This document shows, piece by piece, positions 7,888 to 17,788 of a stretch of 64,000 nt of DNA. The first letter of the stretch is position 1. Each line of letters starts with the position of its first letter. The DNA lies in contig NZ_LFJJ01000006.1 of NCBI RefSeq assembly GCF_001189365.1, positions 1 through 64,000 on the forward strand, read 5' to 3'. Source of the stretch: Candidatus Burkholderia verschuerenii. Its GTDB lineage: Bacteria; Pseudomonadota; Gammaproteobacteria; Burkholderiales; Burkholderiaceae. The notes beneath the pieces were generated by a model, which saw nothing but the letters and a program-made list of their open reading frames with translations, was not told the origin of the DNA and did not search any database. A program made the position numbers and the translations under genes.

Positions 7888-8451
7888 TCAGAAGAAGTAG
7901 TAATGCACGCCCACGGTCAGGCTGTTGTTGGTGAAGTGGCTGCCATCGTGACTCGTCGAGTCGCCGGTGTATTCGCCCGCCACGCTCCAGTTCTTCGCGA
8001 ACTTGTACTCGACGCCCGCGCCGTAGTGCAGACGCGCCGACGGCCACGTGCCCGTAAAGCCGATACGCGCGTACGGCATGATATTGCCGTTGACCGGCAT
8101 ACCCAGCTTCAGATCGACGCCGCCGTCCTTGTACGTGCTCGAACCGTGATGGAAATCGCCGAAACCTTCGAAGCCGACGATGAACTGGTTCACGTCGTAG
8201 TTCACGTCGTAGTTCACGACGCCGAGGACGCCGGGATACCAGGTCGAGTGCGTCGAACGCGGGTCGTTGCCCGTGCGCTCCGACCAGTCGACGCCGAATT
8301 TCGCGCCGACATAAGGACCCGCGAACTGGCTATGCGGACCATACACGCCCATCAGCTTGAGTGCAGTCGGGTCGAGCTCCTGCGAATGGGCCTGCGCGAT
8401 GCCCAGCAGCGCGAGAAGCGCGGGAGCGAGAAGCTTCTTGATACTTGCCAT
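7888..8451 (-). CDS. Outer-membrane beta-barrel protein (OmpA-like/porin-fold, small)
   Basis: 187 residues from the ATG at 8451; a further upstream start would place extra residues before the signal peptide. A Sec signal peptide (KKLLAPALLALLGIAQAHSQ) is followed by alternating beta strands such as GPYVGAKFGVDW, LHYGAGVEYKFAKNWSVAGEYTG and LTVGVHYYFF. The terminal aromatic Phe is the usual barrel-assembly signal. Eight strands are likely. The loop sequence NYDVNYDVN comes from a 12-nt tandem duplication. No specific substrate can be assigned. Confidence 0.82.
   Translation of the reverse strand: MASIKKLLAPALLALLGIAQAHSQELDPTALKLMGVYGPHSQFAGPYVGAKFGVDWSERTGNDPRSTHSTWYPGVLGVVNYDVNYDVNQFIVGFEGFGDFHHGSSTYKDGGVDLKLGMPVNGNIMPYARIGFTGTWPSARLHYGAGVEYKFAKNWSVAGEYTGDSTSHDGSHFTNNSLTVGVHYYFF
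8189..8212. repeat. 12-nt perfect tandem duplication in the outer-membrane barrel gene
   Basis: TTCACGTCGTAG occurs twice in succession, and the frame is retained. It inserts Val-Asn-Tyr-Asp a second time in what is probably a loop or strand edge of the barrel. Confidence 0.85.
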
Positions 8452-8745
8452 AACTAAGTAACATTTTTTGACTCGCGGCACTGATGCGATGAGCGATCAG
8501 GCGAGCGCGTATTTGCCGACAACGCATGAAGAGTGTGCGTTGCATCCGATTGCTTGCTTTGAAGCAACGCGGAGGATAGTTACCTGCTTAAACACAGAAA
8601 AGCGGACTTATCCTAAAGAGAAGGCAACCAATCACGTCGGCAAACATTTGTTTCGTTGTTTTGACAGACAGCAAGCAACTGTATCCACGGCACGACGCAT
8701 CGGACGCTCGCATTGCACGAGCGCAAAAATGCAATAAGAAGCGCA
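8452..8745. other. Intergenic region, no gene seen
   Basis: Upstream of the outer-membrane barrel gene and downstream of tRNA-Ser, both on the minus strand. It is more AT-rich than its surroundings and should hold the promoter and leader of the barrel gene. I see no convincing coding frame, no RNA gene, and no -35/-10 pair I would defend. Confidence 0.5.
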
Positions 8746-8784
8746 AAAAGAAAAAGCCCCGCAAGTTTTTAAGCTTGCGGGGCT
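8746..8784 (-). terminator. Intrinsic terminator of tRNA-Ser
   Basis: A perfect 10-bp GC-rich stem (8756-8765 with 8774-8783; AGCCCCGCAAG type). On the minus strand it is followed by TTTTTCTTTTT, directly downstream of the tRNA. A classic rho-independent terminator. Confidence 0.9.
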
Positions 8785-8797
8785 TCTCTACGACAAC

Positions 8798-8890
8798 TGG
8801 CGGAGACGGAGGGATTCGAACCCTCGATCCAGTTTTTAGCCAGATGCTCCCTTAGCAGGGGAGTGCCTTCGACCTCTCGGCCACGTCTCC
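8798..8890 (-). tRNA. tRNA-Ser (anticodon GCU)
   Basis: 93 nt including an encoded CCA end (TGG at 8798-8800 on plus). The acceptor stem GGAGACG pairs with CGTCTCC, the T-arm contains GGTTCGAATCC, and a long class II variable arm is present as expected for serine. The anticodon loop CTGCTAA places GCU at 8854-8856, reading AGC/AGU codons. A strong terminator follows on the same strand. The tRNA-Ser next to lysC matches Burkholderia gene order as I know it. Confidence 0.96.
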
Positions 8891-9071
8891 CAAACTTTTC
8901 GTCGCACCGGGAACGCTGTGCAACGAGGTTGAGATAATAGCGTGTTCGCAGGCATCGGTCAAATTCGCATGATGATTTTTTACCAATCGATCATTTCGCG
9001 ACCCATATCTACTGCGAACCGCAATGGTGCAACGGCCCGCGAGCCGTCACACGCATGTCATACCCCGGAAA

Positions 9072-10322
9072 TCAGCCGCGATCCAGTTCGAACGCCTTAT
9101 GCAGCGCGCGCACGGCGAGTTCCGTGTACTTCTCGTCGATCAGCACCGAAATCTTGATTTCGGAGGTCGAGATCATCTGGATGTTGATGCCCTCTTCCGA
9201 CAGCGTGCGGAACATCGTGCTCGCAATGCCGACATGCGAACGCATGCCCACGCCGACCACCGACACTTTCGACGCCTTCGGATCGCCCAGCACGGTTTCG
9301 GCCTGCACGTGGCCCTTCACCGTGTTGTTGAGGATTTCGAGCGCGCGCTGGTAATCGCCACGGCCGACCGTGAACGTGAAGTCGGTCTTGCCGTTCACGC
9401 TCTGGTTCTGGATGATCATGTCGATGTTGATGTTCGCATCGGCGACCGGCCCGAGAATCTGATACGCGACGCCCGGCTTGTCGGGCACGCCCATCACCGC
9501 GATGCGCGCTTCGTCGCGCTGGAACGCGATGCCAGAAATCACTGCTTTTTCCATGTTCTCGTCTTCTTCAAAAGTAATCAGGGTGCCGGAGTGCATTTCC
9601 GTTTCCAGCGGCATCAGCGGATCGGTCAGGCTGGAGAGCACGCGCGTCTTCACCTGATACTTGCCGGCGAATTCCACCGAGCGGATCTGCAGCACTTTCG
9701 AGCCTAAGCTCGCCATTTCCAGCATTTCCTCGAAGGTCACGCGATCCAGCCGGCGCGCTTCTTCCACCACGCGCGGATCGGTCGTGTAGACGCCGTCGAC
9801 GTCGGTATAGATCAGGCATTCGTCGGCCTTCATGGCCGCCGCGATCGCGACCGCCGAGGTGTCCGAGCCGCCGCGTCCGAGCGTGGCGATATGCCCTTCC
9901 GGATCGACGCCCTGGAAGCCCGTGATGACCACGACCTTGCCTTCGTCGAGATCCTTCAGCACCCGCGTGCCGTCGATATCGCTGATCCGCGCCTTGGTGA
10001 ACGCGCTGTCCGTCTTGATCGGCACTTGCCAGCCGGCGTAGCTCACGGCTTCGAGGCCTTCGGCATGCAGCGCGATGGCGAGCAGCCCGACGCTCACCTG
10101 CTCGCCGGTGGAGGCAATCATGTCGAGTTCGCGCGGGTCCGGGTCGGCCTTGATGTCTTTCGCGAGGCCGAGCAGGCGGTTGGTTTCGCCGGACATCGCC
10201 GAGGGCACGACGACCATCTTGTGGCCGGCCTTGTGCCATTTGGCGACGCGCTTGGCGACGTTCTTGATGCGCTCGACCGAGCCCATCGAAGTGCCGCCGT
10301 ATTTGTGTACGATGAGTGCCAT
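9072..10322 (-). CDS. lysC: Aspartate kinase
   Basis: 416 residues. It phosphorylates aspartate with ATP, the first committed step to lysine, threonine, methionine and diaminopimelate. The kinase domain begins VHKYGGTSMGS and contains the STGEQVS and GRGGSDTSA segments. Two ACT domains follow from about residue 265 (MGVPDKPGVAYQILGPVADANINIDMI and VVGVGMRSHVGIASTMFRTL), which mediate feedback inhibition by lysine/threonine. It is the last gene of the apparent accA-tilS-lysC run, with a 315-base gap from tilS that suggests its own promoter. Full length, no lesion. Confidence 0.96.
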   Translation of the reverse strand: MALIVHKYGGTSMGSVERIKNVAKRVAKWHKAGHKMVVVPSAMSGETNRLLGLAKDIKADPDPRELDMIASTGEQVSVGLLAIALHAEGLEAVSYAGWQVPIKTDSAFTKARISDIDGTRVLKDLDEGKVVVITGFQGVDPEGHIATLGRGGSDTSAVAIAAAMKADECLIYTDVDGVYTTDPRVVEEARRLDRVTFEEMLEMASLGSKVLQIRSVEFAGKYQVKTRVLSSLTDPLMPLETEMHSGTLITFEEDENMEKAVISGIAFQRDEARIAVMGVPDKPGVAYQILGPVADANINIDMIIQNQSVNGKTDFTFTVGRGDYQRALEILNNTVKGHVQAETVLGDPKASKVSVVGVGMRSHVGIASTMFRTLSEEGINIQMISTSEIKISVLIDEKYTELAVRALHKAFELDRG

Positions 10323-10637
10323 TGTCGTTCTTGAACTGGAAGGAAAACCGCGTCACGCGCGTGAAAAGCGGTGCGCTTGTGCCTTAGCTGCGCCGTGCCG
10401 GAAGGCTTCGGTGGGAGTGGTGAAGCCCGCAACGGAACGCAAATGTCGCCGCACGCCATGGTTGCGCACGAAAGCGTGTTTGCGGGCCAAAATCGCGTCT
10501 TTTGAACGGAGATGCCGCGCAAAACCGCTCGCTTGCGCGAAAGCGGATTAGGATACGCGATCGGGGCTGAAATTACAAGATGAAGCCGGTAGGACGGACA
10601 TTTTACCGACGCATGTCGCGCCATCTTGTCGGCAGCA
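10323..10637 (-). other. Leader region between tilS and lysC, no gene seen
   Basis: 315 bases. I looked on the minus strand for a lysine riboswitch or leader peptide ahead of lysC and saw neither a lysine-box-like arrangement nor a convincing small reading frame. Short self-complementary pieces occur (for example CGCTTGCGCGAAAGCG near 10528-10543), but none is followed by a T-run. Confidence 0.4.
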
Positions 10638-12074
10638 TCACGCCAGCAGCAGATCCGGCCGCCAGATGATCCGGCGCAGCAGACCGTGTTCCGCGCTCGG
10701 CGCGGCCTCCCGGTTCACGCCGATCAACGGCACGAACAGCAGCGCCTCGCCCGCGAACAGCAAGGGCACGCCGCGCTTCCACGCGGGCACGCCGCGCTCC
10801 TGGAAGAGATTCTTCAGCGTCCGGCTCGGCGCATCGGCGATCGCGCGCATGCGCTCGCCACCCATGCGCGAGCGCGCGACCAGCGGCGCGGCGCGCAACA
10901 CGCCCTCGCCCACCACGTCGTCCGATGGCGCGTCCACCGGTTCGAACACGAACGAGCCGCGCCATTGCGGCAGCCGCCAGACTTCCTCGCCTTGCCAGAG
11001 CAGTTCGCCGGGCGATTTCTGCACGGCGGCGGATCCGTCGATGTCGGGATCGTCGGCGCTGTCGCCCGGCTCCCAGAACAGCGCGTTGCGATAGACGCGC
11101 AACGCCCAGCCCGCGTGATCGACGCGCAATCCGTGGCCGTCGCGGGTGGCCGCCGTATCGCGCAACTGGCGCAGCATATCCGCGATCCGCGCCGTCGATG
11201 CCGCCTGCAAGCCGCGCGCGCGAATCCAGAAGCGCAGCAGATTGGTCGCGCGTTCGTCGTCGTGCGCGAGCAGCGCGTCGAGACGCAGCGCGCCCGCTTC
11301 GTCATCGCTTCGCGCGACGTCGAGATCGATGCGCGCCAGATCGTCCAGCAGCCTTTGCGCCGATGCCGCGTGCGATGCCGTGCGCGCCAGCGCATCGCGG
11401 AAGCCGGGAAAATGCACCGCGAGCACCGGCAGCACGTCGTGACGCAGCGCGTTGCGCGAATAGCGCGTGTCGGCGTTCGACTCGTCGTCGATCCAGCTCA
11501 GATCGCGCTCGTGCGCGTACTGCTCCAATTGCGCGCGCAGCAGCCGCAGCAACGGACGCAGACGTGGCGCGGCACTTTTGGCACCATCAGCACGATGCGG
11601 CGCCATCGCCGCGAGTCCGGCCACGCCTGCGCCGCGCAAGAGTTGCAGCAGTACCGTTTCGGCCTGATCGTCGGCGTGATGCGCGATCAGCAGCGCCCGC
11701 GCGCCGTGCTCGTCGCAGAGTTCGTCGAGCGCGCGATACCGCGCATCGCGCGCGGCGGCTTCGAGACTTTCGCCGCCAGCGCGCGCGACATCGACGTGGC
11801 GCTCGGCAAATCGCACGTCGAGCGATGCCGCGAACGCATCGCAATGCGCGGCCCACGCGTTCGCATTGGGGCTCAGGCCGTGATGGATATGAAACGCGAC
11901 CACGCGATCCGCGCCGAAGCTGCGCACGGCGGCATCGAGCAGAACGGTCGAGTCGAGCCCGCCGCTCAGCGCGACGGCCAACGGGGAATCGGGGGGAAGT
12001 GCGGCATCCGAAACCGCCGCGCGCAGCGCCTCGAAGACGAGGCGGCCGGCGGGAGTGTCGTTATCCGAAGTCAC
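10638..12074 (-). CDS. tilS: tRNA(Ile)-lysidine synthase
   Basis: 478 residues, GTG start. It adds lysine to C34 of the CAU-anticodon tRNA-Ile so that it reads AUA, an essential function. The N-type ATP-pyrophosphatase P-loop is AVALSGGLDSTVLLD (about residues 33-47). HIHHGLSPNANAWAAHC and IAHHADDQAETVLLQLLRGAG are signature stretches, followed by the substrate-binding middle and C-terminal domains. It lies 34 bases downstream of accA. No lesion. Confidence 0.95.
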   Translation of the reverse strand: MTSDNDTPAGRLVFEALRAAVSDAALPPDSPLAVALSGGLDSTVLLDAAVRSFGADRVVAFHIHHGLSPNANAWAAHCDAFAASLDVRFAERHVDVARAGGESLEAAARDARYRALDELCDEHGARALLIAHHADDQAETVLLQLLRGAGVAGLAAMAPHRADGAKSAAPRLRPLLRLLRAQLEQYAHERDLSWIDDESNADTRYSRNALRHDVLPVLAVHFPGFRDALARTASHAASAQRLLDDLARIDLDVARSDDEAGALRLDALLAHDDERATNLLRFWIRARGLQAASTARIADMLRQLRDTAATRDGHGLRVDHAGWALRVYRNALFWEPGDSADDPDIDGSAAVQKSPGELLWQGEEVWRLPQWRGSFVFEPVDAPSDDVVGEGVLRAAPLVARSRMGGERMRAIADAPSRTLKNLFQERGVPAWKRGVPLLFAGEALLFVPLIGVNREAAPSAEHGLLRRIIWRPDLLLA

Positions 12075-12108
12075 GAGAGGTCGTGATGGAGAGGAACGCG
12101 AAAAGCGC

Positions 12109-13080
12109 TTACGCGCCCGGCATCGATTCCTTGTACTTGCCGTAAGCCATGAGCTTTTCGAAACGGCGCTCGCGCAGTTCCTTCGAACTCAGGCCCTGGA
12201 ACTGGCGCATCGAATCGGCCAGCGACCGGCGCAGCAGCGCGGCCATGCCCTTCGGATCGCGATGCGCGCCGCCCAGCGGCTCGTTGACGATCTTGTCGAT
12301 CAGACCGAGCGCCTTCAGGCGATGCGCCGTCAGACCGAGCGCTTCCGCCGCTTCCGGCGCCTTCGCCGCGCTCTTCCACAGGATCGACGCGCAGCCTTCC
12401 GGCGAAATGACGGAGTACGTGGAGAATTGCAGCATCATCACCGTATCGGCGACGGCAATGGCGAGCGCGCCGCCCGAACCGCCTTCGCCGATGATCGTCG
12501 TGATGATCGGCGTCTTGAGCTCGGCCATCACGTACAAATTGCGGCCGATGGCTTCCGACTGTCCGCGCTCTTCCGCGCCGATGCCCGGATACGCGCCCGG
12601 CGTATCGACGAACGTGAAGATCGGCATGGAGAACTTCTCGGCCAGACGCATCAGCCGTTCGGCCTTGCGATAGCCTTCGGGACGCGGCATGCCGAAGTTG
12701 CGCAGCGCGCGCTCCTTCGTGTCGCGGCCTTTCTGATGACCGATCACCATGCACGGCTGGCCGTTGAAGCGCGCGAAGCCGCCGACGATTGCGAGGTCGT
12801 CCGCGAAGGAGCGGTCGCCGTGCAATTCGTGGAAATCGGTGAAAAGTTCGTTGACGTAGTCGAGCGTGTACGGGCGCTGCGGATGACGCGCGATTTGCGA
12901 CACCTGCCAGGGCGACAGGTTCTGATACAGATCCTTGGTCAGCTGCTGGCTTTTTTTCGATAGCCGCTCGATTTCTTCCGAAATATCGACGGCCGAGTCG
13001 TCCTGAACGAAGCGGAGTTCTTCGATCTTCGCTTCGAGTTCAGCGATCGGCTGCTCGAAATCCAGAAACGTGGTCTTCAT
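12109..13080 (-). CDS. accA: Acetyl-CoA carboxylase carboxyltransferase subunit alpha
   Basis: 323 residues, ATG at 13080. With AccD it transfers CO2 from carboxybiotin to acetyl-CoA, forming malonyl-CoA for fatty acid synthesis. The N-terminus [20 protein letters not shown], the segment [10 protein letters not shown] and the crotonase-fold glycine motif [14 protein letters not shown] are typical. It heads the accA-tilS group; its promoter should lie in the roughly 140-base gap after the glycosylase gene. Intact and of normal length. Confidence 0.97.
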   Translation of the reverse strand: MKTTFLDFEQPIAELEAKIEELRFVQDDSAVDISEEIERLSKKSQQLTKDLYQNLSPWQVSQIARHPQRPYTLDYVNELFTDFHELHGDRSFADDLAIVGGFARFNGQPCMVIGHQKGRDTKERALRNFGMPRPEGYRKAERLMRLAEKFSMPIFTFVDTPGAYPGIGAEERGQSEAIGRNLYVMAELKTPIITTIIGEGGSGGALAIAVADTVMMLQFSTYSVISPEGCASILWKSAAKAPEAAEALGLTAHRLKALGLIDKIVNEPLGGAHRDPKGMAALLRRSLADSMRQFQGLSSKELRERRFEKLMAYGKYKESMPGA

Positions 13081-13220
13081 GTGTTCGAGTCCTGAAACAT
13101 CGGGCAGGGCGTATTCTAACCGCGCCCGTCCCTGATAACTGCGCGCGGAAGCTATTGATTATAAATCAACGATAGTTCTTGAACCGCGACACCGCCTGCG
13201 CAACGGTCTGTTCAATACCT

Positions 13221-14234
13221 TCAATGGTCGGCGGGAATGGGATTCAGACTACGCCACATGTACCAGGTCGCGACGGTACGCCACGGTTCCCAGTTCGCCG
13301 CGACTTCGCGGGCTTCGCTGCGCGTGACCGGCTCTCCGCTGAAGTAATTGACGCTGATGGCCTGAATCAGGCCAAGGTCGTCGAGCGGCAGGACATTCGG
13401 TCGCGACAGGTTGAAGATGAGGAACATCTCCGCCGTCCATCGGCCGATGCCGCGAATCTGCGTGAGCTCGGCGATCACGGCTTCGTCGTCCATCGACACC
13501 CACGATTCGACGTGCAGCGCGCCGGATTCGAAATGCTGCGCGAGATCGAGAATGTATTCGGCCTTGCGCTTCGACAACCCGCACGCCTGCAGCTTCTCGT
13601 GCCCGAACTTGATGAAATGCGATGGATGCACTTCCGGGCACGCACCCTTCACGCGCTCCCAGATGGCCTGCGCGGCTTTGGTCGAAATCTGCTGGCCGGC
13701 GACGGAGCGCGCGAGCGTCGAAAACGGATCGCCGAGATTGACGAGATGAATCTCGCCGAAGGTCGGAATCAGCTTCTTGAGGATACGGTCGCGCTTCATG
13801 AGATCCGCGCAGGCGCGGTCCCAATAATCCGGACGCTTGATCTCCGGCACCAGACCGCCGATCTGCACGGGCACCTTGCCGTCCGCCGTGACGACGCGCG
13901 ACTTGCGCACCACTTCGCCCGGCTGCGACGAATCGGCGACGAGCGAGTGTGACGATCCCGCCGCCGCGCCATCGGACGCGACGGCGCGGCCGTTGGCCTT
14001 GAGCGGCGCGGCGCCCGCTTCCGCGTTGCCGCGCGTGCCGGCGCCGCGCTTGACCGTTGCGTGGCTGGACGCGGCTACGCGCTTCTGCGCGATCTTGCGT
14101 CCTGTCGTCGTCGTTGCACCATCGATCTTTTGCGTCGTTGTTTTCGATACCGCGTTGCGTGCCCGCTTCGTTGCGGACGACGCAGCGCTACCTGACGCGG
14201 GTCGCTTGACCGGCGTCTTCCTGGCCGTTGCCAT
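13221..14234 (-). CDS. DNA-3-methyladenine glycosylase II (AlkA-like, HhH-GPD)
   Basis: 337 residues. The first 130 or so are low-complexity, Ala/Thr/Lys/Arg-rich and probably disordered. The catalytic domain follows: DPFSTLARSVAGQQIS, then the helix-hairpin-helix LTQIRGIGRWTAEMFLIF and the catalytic aspartate region NVLPLDDLGL. It removes alkylated purines in base-excision repair. The basic N-terminal extension is longer than in E. coli AlkA and may bind DNA. It lies between cysS and accA on the same strand. No lesion. Confidence 0.9.
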   Translation of the reverse strand: MATARKTPVKRPASGSAASSATKRARNAVSKTTTQKIDGATTTTGRKIAQKRVAASSHATVKRGAGTRGNAEAGAAPLKANGRAVASDGAAAGSSHSLVADSSQPGEVVRKSRVVTADGKVPVQIGGLVPEIKRPDYWDRACADLMKRDRILKKLIPTFGEIHLVNLGDPFSTLARSVAGQQISTKAAQAIWERVKGACPEVHPSHFIKFGHEKLQACGLSKRKAEYILDLAQHFESGALHVESWVSMDDEAVIAELTQIRGIGRWTAEMFLIFNLSRPNVLPLDDLGLIQAISVNYFSGEPVTRSEAREVAANWEPWRTVATWYMWRSLNPIPADH

Positions 14235-14281
14235 CGTGCCTCCTGCCTGGTGAGTCGATCAGAGTGTTCGAAGACCCGCGT

Positions 14282-15679
14282 TCACACGCGGCGCCATTCG
14301 GTCGACCCACCCGGTTTGTCTTCAAGCGCAATCCCGGCTTCGAGCAATGCGGCGCGAATCCGGTCTGCTTCGGCGTAGTTCTTCGCCTGCTTAGCGGCAA
14401 TGCGTTCGGCGATCTTCGTTTCGATCTCGTGCGGCGTCATGCCCTGCTCCGCGCTCGTGCCGCCCGCCTGTTGCAGGAACACGCGCGGTTCGCGCTCGAG
14501 CATGCCGAGCACGCCCGCCAGGCCCTTGAGCTGGCGCGCGAGGGCGGCATCGCGGGTGCGGTTGACTTCGCCCGCGAGATCGAACAGCACGGCTACGGCT
14601 ACAGGCGTGTTGAAGTCGTCGTTCATCGCAGACTGGAAACGCTGCGCGTTCGGCTCGTTCCAGTCAAGTTGCTGATTGTCCGGCTCGACATCCTTCAACG
14701 CGGTATATAGACGCGTGAGTGCGTTCTTTGCATCGTCGATATGCACGTCGCTGTAATTCAGCGGCGACCGATAGTGTGCCCGTGCAATAAAGAAGCGCAC
14801 CACTTCGGCATCAAATTTTTCGAGGACCTCGCGGATCGTGAAGAAGTTGCCGAGCGACTTCGACATCTTCTCGTTGTCGATCTGCACATAGCCGTTGTGC
14901 ATCCAGTAGTTCACGAACGGCTTGCCCGTGGCGGCCTCGCTCTGCGCGATCTCGTTCTCGTGATGCGGGAACTGGAGATCCATGCCGCCGCCGTGGATAT
15001 CCAAGTGTTCGCCGAGCAAGGTGCAGCCCATCGCCGAACATTCGATATGCCAGCCCGGACGCCCGCGGCCCCACTTCGAGTCCCAGCCCGAGTCCTCGGG
15101 CTCGCCTTCCTTCGACTGCTTCCACAGCACGAAGTCGAGCGGATCTTCCTTGGCATCTTTCGCGGCGACGCGTTCGCCCGCGCGCAAGTCCTCGATCGAC
15201 TTTCCCGAGAGCTTGCCGTAGTCGGCGAACTTGCGCACCGCGTAGTTCACGTCGCCGTCTTTCGCCTGATACGCGTAGCCGTTCGCCTGCAATGCATCGA
15301 TCATGCCGAGCATCTGCGGGATGTAGTCGGTCGCGCGCGGCTCGAGGTGCGGACGCGTGACGCCGAGCGCAGCGGCGTCTTCATGCATCGCGTCGATGAA
15401 ACGCTGCGTGAGCGCCTTGATCGGCTCGTTGTTCTCGACCGCGCGACGGATTATCTTGTCGTCGATGTCCGTGATGTTCTGCACGTACGTGACCTTGTAG
15501 CCCGACGCGCGCAGCCAGCGCTGCACGATGTCGAACACCACCATGACGCGTGCGTGGCCGATGTGACAGTAGTCGTACACCGTCATTCCGCAGACATACA
15601 TGCGCACTTCGCCGGCGCGAAGTGGCACGAAGTTTTGCTTGTCACGGGCAAGCGTGTTGTAGATGCGCAGCGAAGTCAT
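14282..15679 (-). CDS. cysS: Cysteinyl-tRNA synthetase
   Basis: 465 residues, taking the ATG at 15679 ([14 protein letters not shown]). Upstream in-frame codons to 15901 do not resemble the family and are treated as non-coding. Class I signature motifs are HIGHARV (about residues 36-42) and [10 protein letters not shown]. Zinc ligands are expected in [10 protein letters not shown] and in [19 protein letters not shown]. It is an essential enzyme charging tRNA-Cys and ends 48 bases before the glycosylase gene. No lesion. Confidence 0.96.
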   Translation of the reverse strand: MTSLRIYNTLARDKQNFVPLRAGEVRMYVCGMTVYDYCHIGHARVMVVFDIVQRWLRASGYKVTYVQNITDIDDKIIRRAVENNEPIKALTQRFIDAMHEDAAALGVTRPHLEPRATDYIPQMLGMIDALQANGYAYQAKDGDVNYAVRKFADYGKLSGKSIEDLRAGERVAAKDAKEDPLDFVLWKQSKEGEPEDSGWDSKWGRGRPGWHIECSAMGCTLLGEHLDIHGGGMDLQFPHHENEIAQSEAATGKPFVNYWMHNGYVQIDNEKMSKSLGNFFTIREVLEKFDAEVVRFFIARAHYRSPLNYSDVHIDDAKNALTRLYTALKDVEPDNQQLDWNEPNAQRFQSAMNDDFNTPVAVAVLFDLAGEVNRTRDAALARQLKGLAGVLGMLEREPRVFLQQAGGTSAEQGMTPHEIETKIAERIAAKQAKNYAEADRIRAALLEAGIALEDKPGGSTEWRRV

Positions 15680-16164
15680 AGAAAACAGTGCGTGGTCCGG
15701 GAACTGCCGTGTGCGGCGCCGCAAGCGTTGCGTCGATGCGAGACGAGCGAGGATGACACACTCAGGTGACACACACGCGCGACCGCTGACGACGTTTTGC
15801 GACCCGAGTCTTGCGACTCTTGACGGAGACGGCCACGAGTGGCGAAAGACAGATCCGGCGTCGGCTCGATGTGTGCTCGCGGAAGACGGACTCCGATGCA
15901 AGCAGGCACGTGCGCGGAACGGGAACGTGCGGACCTTTTGTTAGAATGGCTCGGAGTATAACACTCGGACCTGAGCCTATGAAATCCTCGAGCGGCCTCG
16001 TGGCGGGTATCGCCGGCCATTCATGGCGTGTCGCTCATGGCGGGTCCGGGCATCGCGCGGCGCTTGTGAAACCACGCCGGATTTCACGCTCCGTACCGTT
16101 CCCTTCGCCGCATCATTCATCGACTCCATTCCAAGTGATTCACCAGATTGACGACGAGGCGCGC
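15680..16164. other. Divergent promoter region between cysS and the TPR gene
   Basis: 485 bases with no gene I can support. Near the middle, the sequence GGAGTATAAC (15953-15962) gives TATACT on minus and TATAAC on plus, possible -10 elements for cysS and the TPR gene. No good -35 partner is seen on either strand, so this is weak. Long open frames here on both strands are GC-rich shadows without family resemblance. Confidence 0.35.
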
Positions 16165-16953
16165 ATGCCTCTGCAACTCTCTTGCCGACCCGCCGCGCGC
16201 GGCATGCTCGCGTCGGCGCGCAGGCTCGCGGCCGTCGCGGCGGTCGCAACCATCGGCGTCGCCGCGTACCTCGTGCCGTCGGGCGCCGCGTTCGCGCAGA
16301 TCGCCCGTTCCACGACCGACGGCACGCCGCAGATCGATGCATCGATCGCCGACAAGGACTGGACCGCCGCGCTCCGGCAACTCGATGCGCGCCTCGCGAG
16401 CAATCCGCGCGACGTGCAGGCGAAGTTCAAGCGCGCCACCGTGCTCGCGCGCCTCGGCCGCGACGACGACGCCATTCAGGGCTTCACCGAACTCACGCAG
16501 ATGTACCCCGAGTTGCCCGAACCGTACAACAACCTCGCCGCGCTGTATGCAAAGAAAGGCCGCTACGAGAATGCCCGCAACGCGCTCGAAACGGCCGTGA
16601 AGGCGAACCCCGGCTACGCGCTCGCATACGACAACCTCGGCGATCTTTACTTGCGCCTCGCGAGCGAATCGTACAAGCGCGCGCAGTCGCTCGGCTCGAC
16701 GAGCCCGGTCTCGCGTCAGCGCGTGACGGATATCCAGAAGATCATCACGCCGCCGCCGGTCAATCGCAAGATGGCGGGCGCGGCATCGGGCACCCGCGCG
16801 GCCGCGGCGCCGCACGCGGCATCGGACGAATGGGCGCCGACCCGCGGCACGGTGCCCTCGCCCGACTTGTACTCGCCGTTCGGCGGCCCGAGCGGCTCGC
16901 TGCCGACCGCGCCGTACACTGCGCCGTACACCGCCCCGGCCAATCAGCCTTAA
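16165..16953 (+). CDS. Exported tetratricopeptide-repeat protein
   Basis: 262 residues from ATG 16165. A long N-terminal signal sequence (hydrophobic LAAVAAVATIGVAAYLV ending AFAQ) predicts export. At least three TPR units lie at about residues 55-165: DWTAALRQLDARLASNPRDVQ, a DDAIQGFTELTQMYPELPEPY unit and RYENARNALETAVKANPGYALAY. The C-terminal 90 residues are Ala/Pro-rich with a duplicated APYT. It stands before the cyclophilin pair. TPR proteins scaffold other proteins; the partner is unknown. A 12-nt tandem duplication (16909-16932) near the 3' end keeps the frame. Confidence 0.82.
   Translation: MPLQLSCRPAARGMLASARRLAAVAAVATIGVAAYLVPSGAAFAQIARSTTDGTPQIDASIADKDWTAALRQLDARLASNPRDVQAKFKRATVLARLGRDDDAIQGFTELTQMYPELPEPYNNLAALYAKKGRYENARNALETAVKANPGYALAYDNLGDLYLRLASESYKRAQSLGSTSPVSRQRVTDIQKIITPPPVNRKMAGAASGTRAAAAPHAASDEWAPTRGTVPSPDLYSPFGGPSGSLPTAPYTAPYTAPANQP
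16909..16932 (+). repeat. 12-nt tandem duplication in the TPR gene
   Basis: GCGCCGTACACT is followed by GCGCCGTACACC (one mismatch) and duplicates Ala-Pro-Tyr-Thr in the disordered C-terminal tail. Confidence 0.85.
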
Positions 16954-17130
16954 ACCAACCCTGAACGCCCGAACATCGCCGACGCTTTGACACGAAAGCG
17001 CACGAGCGAGCGGTTAAGCTGTAGGCCCGCGCCGCATCGCCGTCGGGCGAATGACGGCACGGGCTGGCAGTTTAAAAGCGGCTGAACAGCGACTGAATCG
17101 TTGCACTCATCATTCGAGGATCGATCCTTC

Positions 17131-17715
17131 ATGAAATTCCTGATGCTGGCGCTGTCGAGCGCCGCCCTGATCGCGGCCGCGCCCGCCTTTGCCCAGCCGC
17201 AATCCGCACAGGCCGCGCATCCCACGGTGCTGATCAAGACGTCGCAGGGCGACATCAAGGTCGAGCTGTATCCGGAGAAGGCGCCGAAGACGGTCGCGAA
17301 CTTTCTGGCCTACGTGAAGTCCGGTCAGTACTCGGGCACGATCTTTCATCGCGTCATTCCGGGCTTCATGATTCAGGGCGGCGGCTACAGCACGAGCTTC
17401 GCCGAGAAGCCCACGCGCGCGCCGATTCCGCTCGAGAGCCAGAACGGTCTGAAGAACGCGACCGGCACGCTCGCGATGGCCCGCACCAGCGACCCGAATT
17501 CGGCCACGGCACAGTTCTTCATCAATACGGTCGATAATGCGGGTCTCGACTATCCGAATCCGGACGGCAACGGTTACGCCGTGTTCGGCAAGGTCGTGGC
17601 GGGCATGGACGTCGTGAAGAAGATCGAAGCCAGCCCGACCACCACGCGCGGCCCGATGCAGGACGTGCCGCAAAAGCCGACCGTCATCGAGTCGGCGAGC
17701 GTCGTTGCGCAGTAA
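17131..17715 (+). CDS. ppiA: Periplasmic peptidyl-prolyl cis-trans isomerase, cyclophilin type
   Basis: 194 residues, ATG 17131. The Sec signal peptide [22 protein letters not shown] directs it to the periplasm. The cyclophilin core shows [19 protein letters not shown] (catalytic Arg in FHRVI), [14 protein letters not shown] and [12 protein letters not shown]. It assists proline isomerisation of exported proteins. It lies 73 bases before its cytoplasmic paralogue ppiB, the usual tandem arrangement in this group. No lesion. Confidence 0.93.
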   Translation: MKFLMLALSSAALIAAAPAFAQPQSAQAAHPTVLIKTSQGDIKVELYPEKAPKTVANFLAYVKSGQYSGTIFHRVIPGFMIQGGGYSTSFAEKPTRAPIPLESQNGLKNATGTLAMARTSDPNSATAQFFINTVDNAGLDYPNPDGNGYAVFGKVVAGMDVVKKIEASPTTTRGPMQDVPQKPTVIESASVVAQ

Positions 17716-17788
17716 TCATCGAACAACTGGAACAACCGGGCGCGCGTGTCGGACGAGCGCCGCCCATCAACACACGGAGAATCTCATC

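Noticed and set aside
10323-10637. Possible lysine riboswitch ahead of lysC
   Set aside because: No arrangement of conserved helices or terminator seen; only short, unsupported inverted repeats.
10626-12086. 486-codon open frame opposite tilS
   Set aside because: Antisense shadow of a clear tRNA-lysidine synthase.
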